DNA of 64,000 nt from Halomonas sp. TA22 (GTDB lineage: Bacteria; Pseudomonadota; Gammaproteobacteria; Pseudomonadales; Halomonadaceae), in contig NZ_CP053108.1 in NCBI RefSeq assembly GCF_013009075.1, forward strand, positions 2,480,001 through 2,544,000, given 5' to 3'. Positions 16,795 to 25,546 of this stretch are shown here, one piece after another (within the stretch, counting starts at the first letter, position 1; every line of letters starts with the position of its first letter). The notes below the pieces were generated by a model that saw only the letters and a program-made list of their open reading frames with translations, was not told the DNA's origin and ran no database searches. The position numbers were made by a program, and so were the translations under genes.

Positions 16795-19700
16795 TTACAA
16801 GACCGTAACGGGCTGTGGTTTGGCGACCAAGGAGGCCGCCCACAACGCTTGGCGGTCGTTATCAACAGTCACCAGATCACGCCGCTTCAGCTTCTGAACC
16901 TTGTTCAGGAAGAGGTGGTTATCAAACATCGACTGGGCATTTTCGTCCGAAATACCGGTCAAGTAGATGAGCTGGATATTGTAGGCCTTGGCCATCTGCG
17001 TCTGAATTCGCATCAGGTCATCGGCATTCGATTTGCCCAGCGGGTTGTCGGCCAGCAAGAAGCCTGCACTCGAAATACCCGTGTCGTACTCTCGCACCTT
17101 GCCGACCGTCACAAACAACAGGAAAGCGGATGTGAGTCGCTGCCCCCCAGAGCCCTCCAGCCGAGTGATATGGGTCCATTGTGGCCGACTGGCGTTCGTC
17201 TTCAACAGACGTACCTCCAGCGCCCCTTCGCCGAACACCGACTGAACCAGATCGGCCGTCAGGGTGTCCCTGTTGGGCGCGCGGGGCACCTGACCCTTGG
17301 CGATCCAGTATTGTAAGCGGGCACTGGCAAAGCCCCTGAGATCGGTGGTGAGGTCATTCAGCCGGTCCGTTATTTTCACAATGGGACGGCCGGGCAGAAC
17401 GGGGCAGTCGTCCGGGATTCTGACTGACTTGGCACGCTTGAGCAGCTTAATCGCCCCTTCCAGATGAGCGGTCAGGTGGGTAACGGTCAGATCAATCGAG
17501 CGCTGAAACTGCTCCAGGCTATCCTGCACTGCGTCAAATACCTGCGTGATCCCCGTGCCGACCCGATCCAGATCGCCCAGCACCTCGTGATAGGTCGCGA
17601 TCGCATCCAGTTGTCGCAAGTATTCCTGGCTGGCACGAACGTCCGGGTCCTTGGCCGATTCTTCTTCGATCCGTTTGCGGAAGTGTCCCCAGACTGTGGC
17701 TACACGTACATCTTGTTGCTTCAGCGTTTCTTTCAACTGCGCGTACGTTTGGCATTGGGTACGCAGTGTATCGGCATACTCAGCGATGTTCAGGATCTTG
17801 GCAGGCAGACCCGCCGCTGAGGTCGGCGTGATGGGCTGGATCATTGCCTGAGCTGTTTTGGCGCTCTGTAGCTGCTCCTTCACATCCTCGATCTTTTTCG
17901 ACTGGAGCGTCTGCTGTTCCTGCAGGCGTTTGAGCTGGTGCTTGGTTTCATGGAGATTGTCGACGATTTCGACTAGAGACGTCCGGATCGCTTCGATCTC
18001 GGTGGGCTGCGCTTCCCACACAAAGCCTTCGTCCAGCGCCTCGCGCGCCTCCTCGCATTTCTCGGTCAAATTATGCAGAGTGGCCTGCGCCGTAATCTGA
18101 CGCTGCGTGAATTGCCGCTGCTGCGTCTCGAGCTGCGCAATGCGGTCGTTAATCAACGCCAGATCACTGATGGCCGCCGTTTTGATCGCATCCGGATGCG
18201 CTTGGTAGGCTGAATGTGCTGACAGCCGATCAAATGCGTCACGTTGCGCCTGCTCAGCATCTTTCCGCTGCTGCTTGAGCGCCGTTACCTGATCGCCTTG
18301 GGCTGCCTCTAGCAATTGCTTGTGCGCCTGAGCGGCCGCCTCATGCGCATTTTGAGGGCTCCGATCGGCGACACCCTCGGTCGCCGTAATCCCCGAATAG
18401 AATGCATTGTTGCGCAGGCGGTCCCACTCGCCGATCTGTATGCTGATTCGGGTGCTCTCGGTGCGCTTGATCTCCGCAACCCGGTCTTTCTGCACCAGTT
18501 CATCACTTTGGTGCTCGAGGGCTTCTTTGCTCCGCTGAATCTGTCCGGCCAGTTGATCCAGCTTAATCATCGCGGCTTCGTGTGCCGCCCATTCCGTGTC
18601 AACAAACCGAGTCAGCGTATCATGCACTTTTTCGGCTTGACTGCGCTGCTTCTGGGCGCTTTCAAATTGCGCTTGAGCTTGCGCTTTTTCGCCGCGCAGT
18701 TTCTGCTCATGCTGCTGTGCCTGCTCCAGTTTGGCATCGGCTTGTGCTAGTGCTGAGCGGGCCTGATCGTGCTGTTCAATCAGGCTCGACCAATGTCTGC
18801 CGTGTTGGTTGTGGTGCAGGCGCCAATCACTCATGAAGGACTCCAGTGTATTGAGGGCACTTTTCGCTGCCTTCACACTGGCCTCTTGTGAAGCCACAAT
18901 GTTCTCTAGCTCCTGCAGCCGTGCTTCGTAGGCGGCCTGGCTATAGCCGTGCTTGTCGGGGTTTGAGAGCACGACCTGTACTGAGTCGGGCGTCATTCCT
19001 CGGAGGTCTTGCGCTTCATCCAGCCGATGAATGGCGACGGGCCCCCCTTTCCAGGGCAGTGCCTCACTGATTTCGCTGACCTGAGCGAATGTCGCTTCAT
19101 CGAGTGTGACTAGGCTCAGATACCGGCCCGGGTTTTGGTCAATCACCGCAGCGATGCGCTGCGCATCGTCGTTGAAGGCGGAAGCCAGGTAGTGAGGGAA
19201 GGCCCAAATCTTGTCTCGCGCAATGCCCGCCGCATAAAACGCCTTGAGCGCCTGATTAATTTGCTTGGTGACCAGTTCGTGGCCCGTGAGCTTTAACTCA
19301 TTCAGTTCGTGCTGGGCTTCCAGCAGGCGCTGTTTCATCCCATTCAGCGTTTGCGTGTCTGCGTTCAACACCTCGCTGATCTGCGATCCGCACAGCGCGC
19401 TGTGCCAGTTGGTATCCTCAAGACCAAGGGCGCGCTGGGTCGGCGCGGGGAGCGCCTGATAGCCTTCGGCCAAAGCCCGTGCGCTGTCTACTGCCGCCAG
19501 GTGCTTTTGCTCTGCGTGGGTGAACGCCTGCTGGGCTTGGCTTTGTGCCACCGAGGCCTTTCCCACCACCTGCTGATGCGCTTCCAGCGCCTGCTCGGCC
19601 TTACCTGAGGCGATCTTGGCTTGAGCCTCGACCTGCTCTGAGTCACGCAAGACCGACCCCTGTCGGTGCTGGGCGGCCGCAGGGGTTTCCCCTGTCTGGA

Positions 19701-21231
19701 TCAGCCCCTCTTCGCACAGCGCATCCCGCCGTGATTCGCCTTTGCGCTTGTCCTGCCGGCACTGGTTGCTCTCCGACTCCAGGCTGCCAAGCTTCTTCTG
19801 CAGCTTGCCACAGGACTGCTTGAGGGCGTCGCTTTCCTTGTAGAGCTGTGTCAGCGCCTCCGTGATCTCGACCTCCTGCTGGCGATGGTCGCTGATCGCC
19901 AGCTCCAGCACGCCCAGCGCCTCGCCAGCGGTGCGCTCGAAGATCACCTGCAGGGGTTTTTCTGTTTCGCTTTGGAAAACCTTCAGGTCCTCATCCGCCT
20001 GGAGGTACGCATCTTGAGCCTTCGCATAGGCTTTGTAGTCTATGGCGGTGCGTGTGATCTGCAACTGACGCTGACAGGTGTCGGCCTCGTCTTGGAGTGC
20101 GGCGACTTTGGCTTGCTGTTCGTTGAGCTGATGCAGCGCGAAATCGTGCTCAAGCAGGGCCTTGCGCTTGCCTTGCATGTCGCGGTGAGACGCTGTCTGG
20201 TCAATCTCTTTCTGCAGTCTTTCCACTTGTTCTCCGAGCCGGGCTTGCTCTGTCTGAGTGTCCTCAATAAAGGCCGTGAGATCACGCATCGTCTCGCGGA
20301 AGCCGTCATCCATCTGCCGTTGCTGCGTCTGGGCGCTTTCCAGCTGTCGGGCCGGCTCAATAAACGCCTGCCAGTTCGCCAGCACATCCCTCAGGAAGGA
20401 TTCGTTACGGCGAATCGCTTCCAGCTCACCCTGGCGCTCGACCTCGTGCGCCACCAGTTCACGCAGCTGCTCTGTGGTGTTCTTGGACATGGTGCATTCG
20501 AAGAAGGCGCCGAGGAAATCTTGCTCAGTTTTGTAATCAATGAACTTGGTCAGTCCGCCCTCTTCGGAGTTGAAGGTGACCATCGTTTTGATGAGATCAA
20601 TATTGATCCGCTGCTCCAGCAAAAACGCGCGCCATTCTTTGATCACCCGGGTTTTGCGCCAGTGCACACCGCCGTCGCCACCCGCCTTGAGATTGAGCCA
20701 GCCGTCAAAGCTGTGCAGGGTGTTGGCGTAGGGACGCAGCTCGGGATTGTGCTCGGCGCGCGAGTATGAGGGCACTTCGTCAAACGGGGTGTCCAGCAGG
20801 GAGTCGGGCGCGTCACAGATAAACAGAACGCGGTCTACATCATCTCCACGGCGCTGGTGGGCGTGTCCCAGCAGCAGGGTTTGGCCGGTTTCATTGACCA
20901 TCTCCACCAGGATGACAGACAGCTCCTGATGGAAGTAATTGCGGTAGTGGTATTCACTCTGGCGACGATTGGCCAGGTACTGGGTGAAGTCGTTGACGGA
21001 CGCCTCAAATACCGATAACAGCAATGCGATGTAGGTGGACTTGCCGCCTCCGTTCACCAGTTGCTGATAGGTGCTGGTCACGGCCTTCGCGTTCTTGGCG
21101 GGGGTGCTGCGTGCTGCGCCAGCAGGCTGATCGGCCGCCTGAGCCAGGCCAATGTAGTCCAGCGTGAGGTCTTTGTAGAAGGCCTCTTCGTGGCCCGCAC
21201 CATCCATATAGACCCGTTTAATCAGCCACAT
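16795..21231 (-). CDS. jetC: Wadjet JetC, MukB-like SMC ATPase
   Basis: This 1478-residue SMC-type ATPase has a split nucleotide-binding head: Walker A LVNGGGKST (GGGKST at 61-66) near the N-terminus, and near the C-terminus an ABC signature LEGSGGQRLTSA (about 1357) and Walker B FLLADNPLGKSN (about 1390). Between them are long Gln/Glu/Ala-rich coiled coils with a central hinge-like region. It drives loop extrusion on DNA, with JetA as kleisin and JetB as accessory subunit. At 1478 residues it is longer than typical type I JetC (about 1100) and nearer to type II/III. The Walker B has Asn where Glu is usual. Its start is 2 bases from the jetB stop. Confidence 0.9.
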   Translation of the reverse strand: MWLIKRVYMDGAGHEEAFYKDLTLDYIGLAQAADQPAGAARSTPAKNAKAVTSTYQQLVNGGGKSTYIALLLSVFEASVNDFTQYLANRRQSEYHYRNYFHQELSVILVEMVNETGQTLLLGHAHQRRGDDVDRVLFICDAPDSLLDTPFDEVPSYSRAEHNPELRPYANTLHSFDGWLNLKAGGDGGVHWRKTRVIKEWRAFLLEQRINIDLIKTMVTFNSEEGGLTKFIDYKTEQDFLGAFFECTMSKNTTEQLRELVAHEVERQGELEAIRRNESFLRDVLANWQAFIEPARQLESAQTQQRQMDDGFRETMRDLTAFIEDTQTEQARLGEQVERLQKEIDQTASHRDMQGKRKALLEHDFALHQLNEQQAKVAALQDEADTCQRQLQITRTAIDYKAYAKAQDAYLQADEDLKVFQSETEKPLQVIFERTAGEALGVLELAISDHRQQEVEITEALTQLYKESDALKQSCGKLQKKLGSLESESNQCRQDKRKGESRRDALCEEGLIQTGETPAAAQHRQGSVLRDSEQVEAQAKIASGKAEQALEAHQQVVGKASVAQSQAQQAFTHAEQKHLAAVDSARALAEGYQALPAPTQRALGLEDTNWHSALCGSQISEVLNADTQTLNGMKQRLLEAQHELNELKLTGHELVTKQINQALKAFYAAGIARDKIWAFPHYLASAFNDDAQRIAAVIDQNPGRYLSLVTLDEATFAQVSEISEALPWKGGPVAIHRLDEAQDLRGMTPDSVQVVLSNPDKHGYSQAAYEARLQELENIVASQEASVKAAKSALNTLESFMSDWRLHHNQHGRHWSSLIEQHDQARSALAQADAKLEQAQQHEQKLRGEKAQAQAQFESAQKQRSQAEKVHDTLTRFVDTEWAAHEAAMIKLDQLAGQIQRSKEALEHQSDELVQKDRVAEIKRTESTRISIQIGEWDRLRNNAFYSGITATEGVADRSPQNAHEAAAQAHKQLLEAAQGDQVTALKQQRKDAEQAQRDAFDRLSAHSAYQAHPDAIKTAAISDLALINDRIAQLETQQRQFTQRQITAQATLHNLTEKCEEAREALDEGFVWEAQPTEIEAIRTSLVEIVDNLHETKHQLKRLQEQQTLQSKKIEDVKEQLQSAKTAQAMIQPITPTSAAGLPAKILNIAEYADTLRTQCQTYAQLKETLKQQDVRVATVWGHFRKRIEEESAKDPDVRASQEYLRQLDAIATYHEVLGDLDRVGTGITQVFDAVQDSLEQFQRSIDLTVTHLTAHLEGAIKLLKRAKSVRIPDDCPVLPGRPIVKITDRLNDLTTDLRGFASARLQYWIAKGQVPRAPNRDTLTADLVQSVFGEGALEVRLLKTNASRPQWTHITRLEGSGGQRLTSAFLLFVTVGKVREYDTGISSAGFLLADNPLGKSNADDLMRIQTQMAKAYNIQLIYLTGISDENAQSMFDNHLFLNKVQKLKRRDLVTVDNDRQALWAASLVAKPQPVTVL

Positions 21232-21233
21232 GA

Positions 21234-22058
21234 CTAGACCTCCAGCGAGTGTTGAGTGTTAGCGGTTTCGACGAGGTCGGGCGGCTGCTCCCCTGTCGCG
21301 GGATCTATATCCATCACAAAGCGCACTGTCTCTTCGATGCCGGTATGGCGCAGATAGTGTTTGAGCTTCTGGGTCGGGTACCAGTCGGATTCTCCCGACA
21401 GGCTGCTGTCCTCGGCCAGGAAGCCTTCTTCCTGCAGCAGCTGTATCCAGCGCATCGCCATTTCCGTTTGCGAGCGGATACTGGAGACGCGCCCCACCTT
21501 CTCGTCGTGGATGCGGGGGATGCGTTCTTCCTGCACAAACCGGGCAGCCAAGAGCAGGCCGTCCACCGCATCGTCGTCCTCAGCTTTGCGTTGAGCGATC
21601 ACCTGGTCGGCAACGTCGTTGAGCTTGATCACCACCGAAGCGGCATTGGTGCCGCTGGTTTGACCGGACTCGACCCGAACCGCATCGGGATTGGGAAACA
21701 TATCAGCCAGCAACGCGATCAGGGTTAATCCCGCGAAGAGGCGCTGTTCCTTGCGCTCTTTGCTCATTTGCTCGGCTACGGTTTCAGGCAGCAGGCGCTT
21801 ATTCAGCCAGCCCAGGGTGGGGGCATAAGGGCCACGACCATCCGTAGTCAGCAATACCCCGTATGTCTCGTGGATGCCGAGGTAACGCAATTTCATGCCG
21901 GCCGCGACGCCACGGATAATTTCAGAGAACAGAACGTCGCCCTGGAGATCCAGTGCTCGCTGAATCGGCTCATCCCCCATCTTGTACCCCAATGAACTCA
22001 TGATCGCCTGCGTGGCGATCTCGGCGTAGCGTTTAGCCTGTTGATGCATGTCGTACAT
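21234..22058 (-). CDS. jetB: Wadjet JetB, MukE-like subunit
   Basis: This 274-residue soluble protein is predicted to form winged-helix domains, seen as alternating helix and short strand segments, with a C-terminal module (MAMRWIQLLQEEGFLAED) typical of a MukE-type winged helix. It is assigned as JetB mainly by position: it lies between jetA and jetC with 2-base gaps on both sides, the standard jetABCD order. I could not match it confidently to DUF4194 (type I) or to the type II JetB family. Confidence 0.78.
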   Translation of the reverse strand: MYDMHQQAKRYAEIATQAIMSSLGYKMGDEPIQRALDLQGDVLFSEIIRGVAAGMKLRYLGIHETYGVLLTTDGRGPYAPTLGWLNKRLLPETVAEQMSKERKEQRLFAGLTLIALLADMFPNPDAVRVESGQTSGTNAASVVIKLNDVADQVIAQRKAEDDDAVDGLLLAARFVQEERIPRIHDEKVGRVSSIRSQTEMAMRWIQLLQEEGFLAEDSSLSGESDWYPTQKLKHYLRHTGIEETVRFVMDIDPATGEQPPDLVETANTQHSLEV

Positions 22059-22060
22059 AA

Positions 22061-23530
22061 CTATTCCTCAAAGGGCAGTGCGGGGGCGGCTGTCAGTAGA
22101 ATGATATTGTCAGCCCGCCAGAGCGCTGTTTCGATAGGGTCGTCGTCCACATCCACCTCGATGGTGGGGTCGCTGTTGGCCGCTAAGCTGCCGATGTGGA
22201 GCAAGCAGACCTGTTGCTCCAGTTCGGACAATTCGCCGTTCGCGTAGGCGTCAAACACATCAGCAAAACTGACGCGACCCCGATCCTTCAAACGGTCACT
22301 AACCCAGTCGCTGCAGTGCCTAACTACCGAATCTGGAATACCGCGCAGGGTGGCTTCAATGGCAACGGGCTGCTCGGTGGGGTCCTGGATCTCGCGCGGA
22401 AGCACTTGCTCGAACTGATCGAGATACAGGTTCAGCACTGCCTCAAGGTCGAGCAGGGTGTGTAGGTCGTCATCCTGGCTTCTGGGAGCCAGCAGGCGCG
22501 CGACCAGCTCATCCATTCCTTGTTCGGCGGTCGCTGGGGCATGGGCCAGTAAGGGCTTGAGTGCACCTTTTTCCAGAGTCTCCCGAAACAGGGTGTTGTC
22601 TCTGGGAATGATTAGCTTCAGGCGAGCCCGCTCAAAATCCTTGTTCACGTCGTGCAAGCGATCTTGATAGCTCAGCGTGAAGGCGCTGACCTCGGCAAAA
22701 ATCTCCTGCGCCTTGCGCAGCTTGTGTAGCTTGTCGGAGTGCAATTCCGAGCGTCCATCAGCCAGCATTTCGGTAATGGTCGACAGGGTGTTCTGAATAT
22801 GCTCCAGCACTTCCTGAGTCTTATCAAAGGAGTCGCTGAGTACGGGACGGATATCATGCGCATAGGATGTACTCAAATCACCCGACTGGGCGGCGCGTAC
22901 TTTCATCCGCATCCCAATCAGGTATTGCTCCAACTGCCGCTGGGTTGACTGGATCTGCTGTACCGCCTTATCGATCTCGCCACGACGGATGGTTTTGAGC
23001 GTTCGCCAAGCCAGAATAGCAGCACGCTCTATCGGCGTTTCGTCCAGACGCAGAGTGTAGAACAACATTCCTTCATCGGTCAGTGACCAGAGAATGTCAT
23101 CGGAGCTGATTACCTGATCGTGGCGTATCAGGCGAACCACCTGCTCATCTGAATGAACTCGCTCGATGAAGTCGTAGTATCGGAGACGGAAAGGGTCTTT
23201 GATCGCCGCAAAAACCCTGCCTGCCACCAGCTCGTAATCGGACGATCTCTGTTCTGGATACGCCTCCGCCAGATGCTCAATCAAGCAAAATTCCGCCTCT
23301 TTGCGGGTCATGCCCGGTTGGCGCTCACGGTCAGCGTAGTAAAGCATGGCGTCGAAGAGGTGCATGATGGCAGCGAGGGCATCAAAGTCGATTCCGTCGA
23401 ACGGCTTACGCTGTAGGGCGCTATAGATTGAATCCAGCGTCCGCACGACTAGCAGCGCATGAGACTGAATGGTTAGCTCACGACGCGCCATGGATTCATT
23501 ACGAGCCTGCTCCAGAAACTCTAGCGACAT
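22061..23530 (-). CDS. jetA: Wadjet JetA, MukF-like kleisin subunit
   Basis: This 489-residue helical protein has an N-terminal winged-helix-like region (about 15-180), a long central helical region (about 190-330, IDKAVQQIQSTQRQLEQYL) and a C-terminal winged-helix segment (RDRGRVSFADVFDAYANGEL), the outline of a MukF/kleisin. The ATG at 23530 is chosen because GGAGGAG lies just upstream; a TTG four codons earlier is less likely. It does not resemble the DUF3375 JetA of type I by eye. First gene of the operon, divergent from an HTH-WYL regulator. Confidence 0.8.
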   Translation of the reverse strand: MSLEFLEQARNESMARRELTIQSHALLVVRTLDSIYSALQRKPFDGIDFDALAAIMHLFDAMLYYADRERQPGMTRKEAEFCLIEHLAEAYPEQRSSDYELVAGRVFAAIKDPFRLRYYDFIERVHSDEQVVRLIRHDQVISSDDILWSLTDEGMLFYTLRLDETPIERAAILAWRTLKTIRRGEIDKAVQQIQSTQRQLEQYLIGMRMKVRAAQSGDLSTSYAHDIRPVLSDSFDKTQEVLEHIQNTLSTITEMLADGRSELHSDKLHKLRKAQEIFAEVSAFTLSYQDRLHDVNKDFERARLKLIIPRDNTLFRETLEKGALKPLLAHAPATAEQGMDELVARLLAPRSQDDDLHTLLDLEAVLNLYLDQFEQVLPREIQDPTEQPVAIEATLRGIPDSVVRHCSDWVSDRLKDRGRVSFADVFDAYANGELSELEQQVCLLHIGSLAANSDPTIEVDVDDDPIETALWRADNIILLTAAPALPFEE

Positions 23531-23579
23531 AATCTCCTCCAACTGAGAGGAATTACTATAGTGCAGGATGCTGGTTTAT

Positions 23580-23612
23580 GCAAAGTAACTTTGCTATTTA
23601 TTATAAAGTTAC
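23580..23612. promoter_or_regulatory. Palindromic candidate operators between jetA and the WYL regulator
   Basis: In the 154-base divergent gap, GCAAAGT-A-ACTTTGC (23580-23594) is a perfect palindrome with 7-bp arms. Overlapping it, GTAACTTT (23585-23592) pairs with AAAGTTAC (23605-23612) as a second inverted repeat. The stretch is AT-rich and close to both start codons, so the WYL protein could repress both directions from it. Confidence 0.6.
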
Positions 23613-23684
23613 AATATTATTTGTCTTGTTTCCGGTCACCTTCTATACTTGGTCCGCACATCAGATTGAAACTGAATAGCCCGT

Positions 23685-24578
23685 ATGCATTACTCAACGT
23701 TTCTCGATAAGCACAAAACATCTCTCAGTCACGCGCAGTGGTTGCGTTTACGCTATATCGAGCGTCAGTTGCTGTGGGAGCGAAAAGTCACTTCGCGCAT
23801 GATTGCGGAAGAGTTTGGTGTCTCGCCGCAGCAGGCCCGTACCGATGTTCGAGCCTACCTGGAGTTAGCGCCAAGTAACGTTCTCGAGCAATGCGGTGGC
23901 CGCAAGGGGTATTTTCCCAGCGCTACGTTTTCACCTGTTTTACTGGGGGATAATGACTTGGTATGGCGTGCGTCGGCGGAGTTTCAACCACCGCAAGCGG
24001 CCCATGCGCAGGAAATTCCGATCATCCATCGCGCAGTACCTAGCCGCACGCTGGCGGTTTTTCTGTCTGCGATCGAACAGCAGGGCCAGGTACAAGCGAC
24101 CTATGCGTCAATGGAAAACCCGGAAGGCACGTCTCGCACACTAACTCCCACGGTCATTATCACCGTCAATGGGCGTCAGCATGTGCGTGCCTATGACTGG
24201 GGTAGCTCGGCGTTTAAAGACTTTGTTTTGGCGCGATTCCTGGGCTTGCCGGAACTGATTGCCCCAGCAATAACCCCGGAGCATGAAGACACGGCGTGGG
24301 AGGTCGCGATCCCTGTGCGCTTTATTGTCAATCCGGCTTTAAGCAAGACGCAGCAGGGGGTGATTGAGCGGGACTATCTGCTCGATCCACGTGAGTTCAG
24401 CATTCGTGCGCCGATGATTTTTTATTTGTGTCCCGAGAACAACTTGCCTAAAACCGACGATGAGTATGCACAGGCTACTGATCCCGGCGGTCAAGGCCCC
24501 TTTGTCTACCCTGTTCTCGCTGTGCACGCCCAAACAGGTGAGCCCATTCACAAGTACCGCCATGCAGGCGAGCGATAG
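23685..24578 (+). CDS. HTH-WYL transcription regulator (BrxR/CapW-like)
   Basis: This 297-residue protein has an N-terminal winged helix-turn-helix (VTSRMIAEEFGVSPQQARTD, about 36-56), a central WYL domain (about 130-190, ending QHVRAYDWGSSAFKDFVLARF) and a C-terminal dimerisation region. This is the layout of BrxR and CapW, repressors that guard BREX, CBASS and other defence loci and are thought to respond to a ligand bound by the WYL domain. Divergent from jetABCD, it is the obvious candidate regulator of the operon. A hairpin at 24664-24695 terminates it. Confidence 0.85.
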   Translation: MHYSTFLDKHKTSLSHAQWLRLRYIERQLLWERKVTSRMIAEEFGVSPQQARTDVRAYLELAPSNVLEQCGGRKGYFPSATFSPVLLGDNDLVWRASAEFQPPQAAHAQEIPIIHRAVPSRTLAVFLSAIEQQGQVQATYASMENPEGTSRTLTPTVIITVNGRQHVRAYDWGSSAFKDFVLARFLGLPELIAPAITPEHEDTAWEVAIPVRFIVNPALSKTQQGVIERDYLLDPREFSIRAPMIFYLCPENNLPKTDDEYAQATDPGGQGPFVYPVLAVHAQTGEPIHKYRHAGER

Positions 24579-24663
24579 CCCTTCTGTTTGCTAATTTGTT
24601 GCCATGTGCTGTTACTGGGCGGGTGGTGACTTGAGTAGCCGTACTGGCGGCGTACAGAATTAA

Positions 24664-24695
24664 AAGCCCACCATGAAAGAATTCATGGTGGGCTT
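24664..24695 (+). terminator. 14-bp stem-loop terminator after the WYL gene
   Basis: AAGCCCACCATGAA-AGAA-TTCATGGTGGGCTT is a perfect 14-bp stem with a 4-base loop, 85 bases after the stop. The T-run is short (TTCATTAT), and the symmetry allows it to work on both strands. Confidence 0.6.
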
Positions 24696-24744
24696 CATTA
24701 TGGATCCTGGGGGCTAACACCTTGGCCGTGAGGCCCCGTTATTT

Positions 24745-25086
24745 TTACGTCGGTAACAGCCCGTCCGGAGTCTTAGCCCTGGATGGCGATGTTGAACCAT
24801 CGGCCAGTTCGATCAACCCGCTTGTCTCGGATTTCGTCATCGCCGGACGAGTGCGGTTTGCGTGGAAGAACTTCGCAACAGACTGAACGTCGGTGGCGGT
24901 AAAGGTCTCCGGATCGCTCAGATTGTTTCGCTGCGAGTTTTCTGTCAACTGAGCGGCGATGGCTGAGTCCGCGACGCCCTTTTTTCGCGCAGATACGACG
25001 CGCGCAGCAGAATGCCCAGCACGGTCAATCTGATCGCTCGTCAACGTTTCCCAAATGTCGACGGCCTTATCAAGTTTCTTGCCCAT
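24745..25086 (-). CDS. Hypothetical 113-residue protein at the island border
   Basis: The product is basic at the start (MGKKLDKAVDIWETLTSDQI) with two predicted helices, a VSARKKG segment and a Ser/Thr/Pro-rich tail. It has no membrane segment or recognised motif. It stands alone on the minus strand between the WYL regulator terminator and birA, probably the last gene of the accessory island. Coding quality looks fair, but no family or start-site support (no clear AGGAGG) is seen. Confidence 0.5.
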   Translation of the reverse strand: MGKKLDKAVDIWETLTSDQIDRAGHSAARVVSARKKGVADSAIAAQLTENSQRNNLSDPETFTATDVQSVAKFFHANRTRPAMTKSETSGLIELADGSTSPSRAKTPDGLLPT

Positions 25087-25546
25087 GGACCGCCCCCTTA
25101 TGCCGAATGGTCGAGTAAAGCCATCAGCTAGATGGCAGCATGGTGTCTGACACTACTGTAGCCTACGAGCCACTACGCTACCATGACAAAGTTTACCGCT
25201 ACTGCACGATCCTGCTCGCTTTCTTGGGGCTCCTATATGGCTCCCTGGCCACAACGCTGCACTTCCTTCAAGCGGCCAGAGACAGAGCTAACCTCTTGCT
25301 CCGCATATGGTTTTAAGTCTCGTGTTTCTTTCACGAAAGGCTTGATGTCGGCCATTTTTTATGGCCGGGGGGGGATAGGGCAGATTGGCCAGCCACCATG
25401 CCCACCGCCGCGATACGGACCAGCATCTCTTGCCTGCCCCAGGGTGTCTGCTTATGCAGCAAAAAGCTAACCACTTTGGTCGCTAACGTTCCCGGCGGTG
25501 GGTGGCATCCGATAGAATGGGCGTTTTCCCATCAAGGGCAGTTGTC
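25087..25546. other. Gene-free region before birA
   Basis: No convincing gene is seen. Features noted are a hairpin CGGCCAT-TTTTT-ATGGCCG (25349-25367) running into a run of eight G, and a smaller CGTG...CACG hairpin (25321-25335). The birA promoter should be in the last 100 bases. It may mark the right edge of the island, but no copy of the tRNA-Ser repeat is found here. Confidence 0.4.

Noticed and set aside
19885..20769. 294-residue plus-strand frame opposite jetC
   Set aside because: It is antisense to the coiled-coil part of jetC; the hydrophobic Leu/Val-rich product is the mirror of Gln/Glu/Ala codons.
25183..25470. 95-residue plus-strand open frame before birA
   Set aside because: Composition is Ser/Cys/Pro-rich without motif, there is no ribosome site, and it includes a hairpin and a run of eight G.
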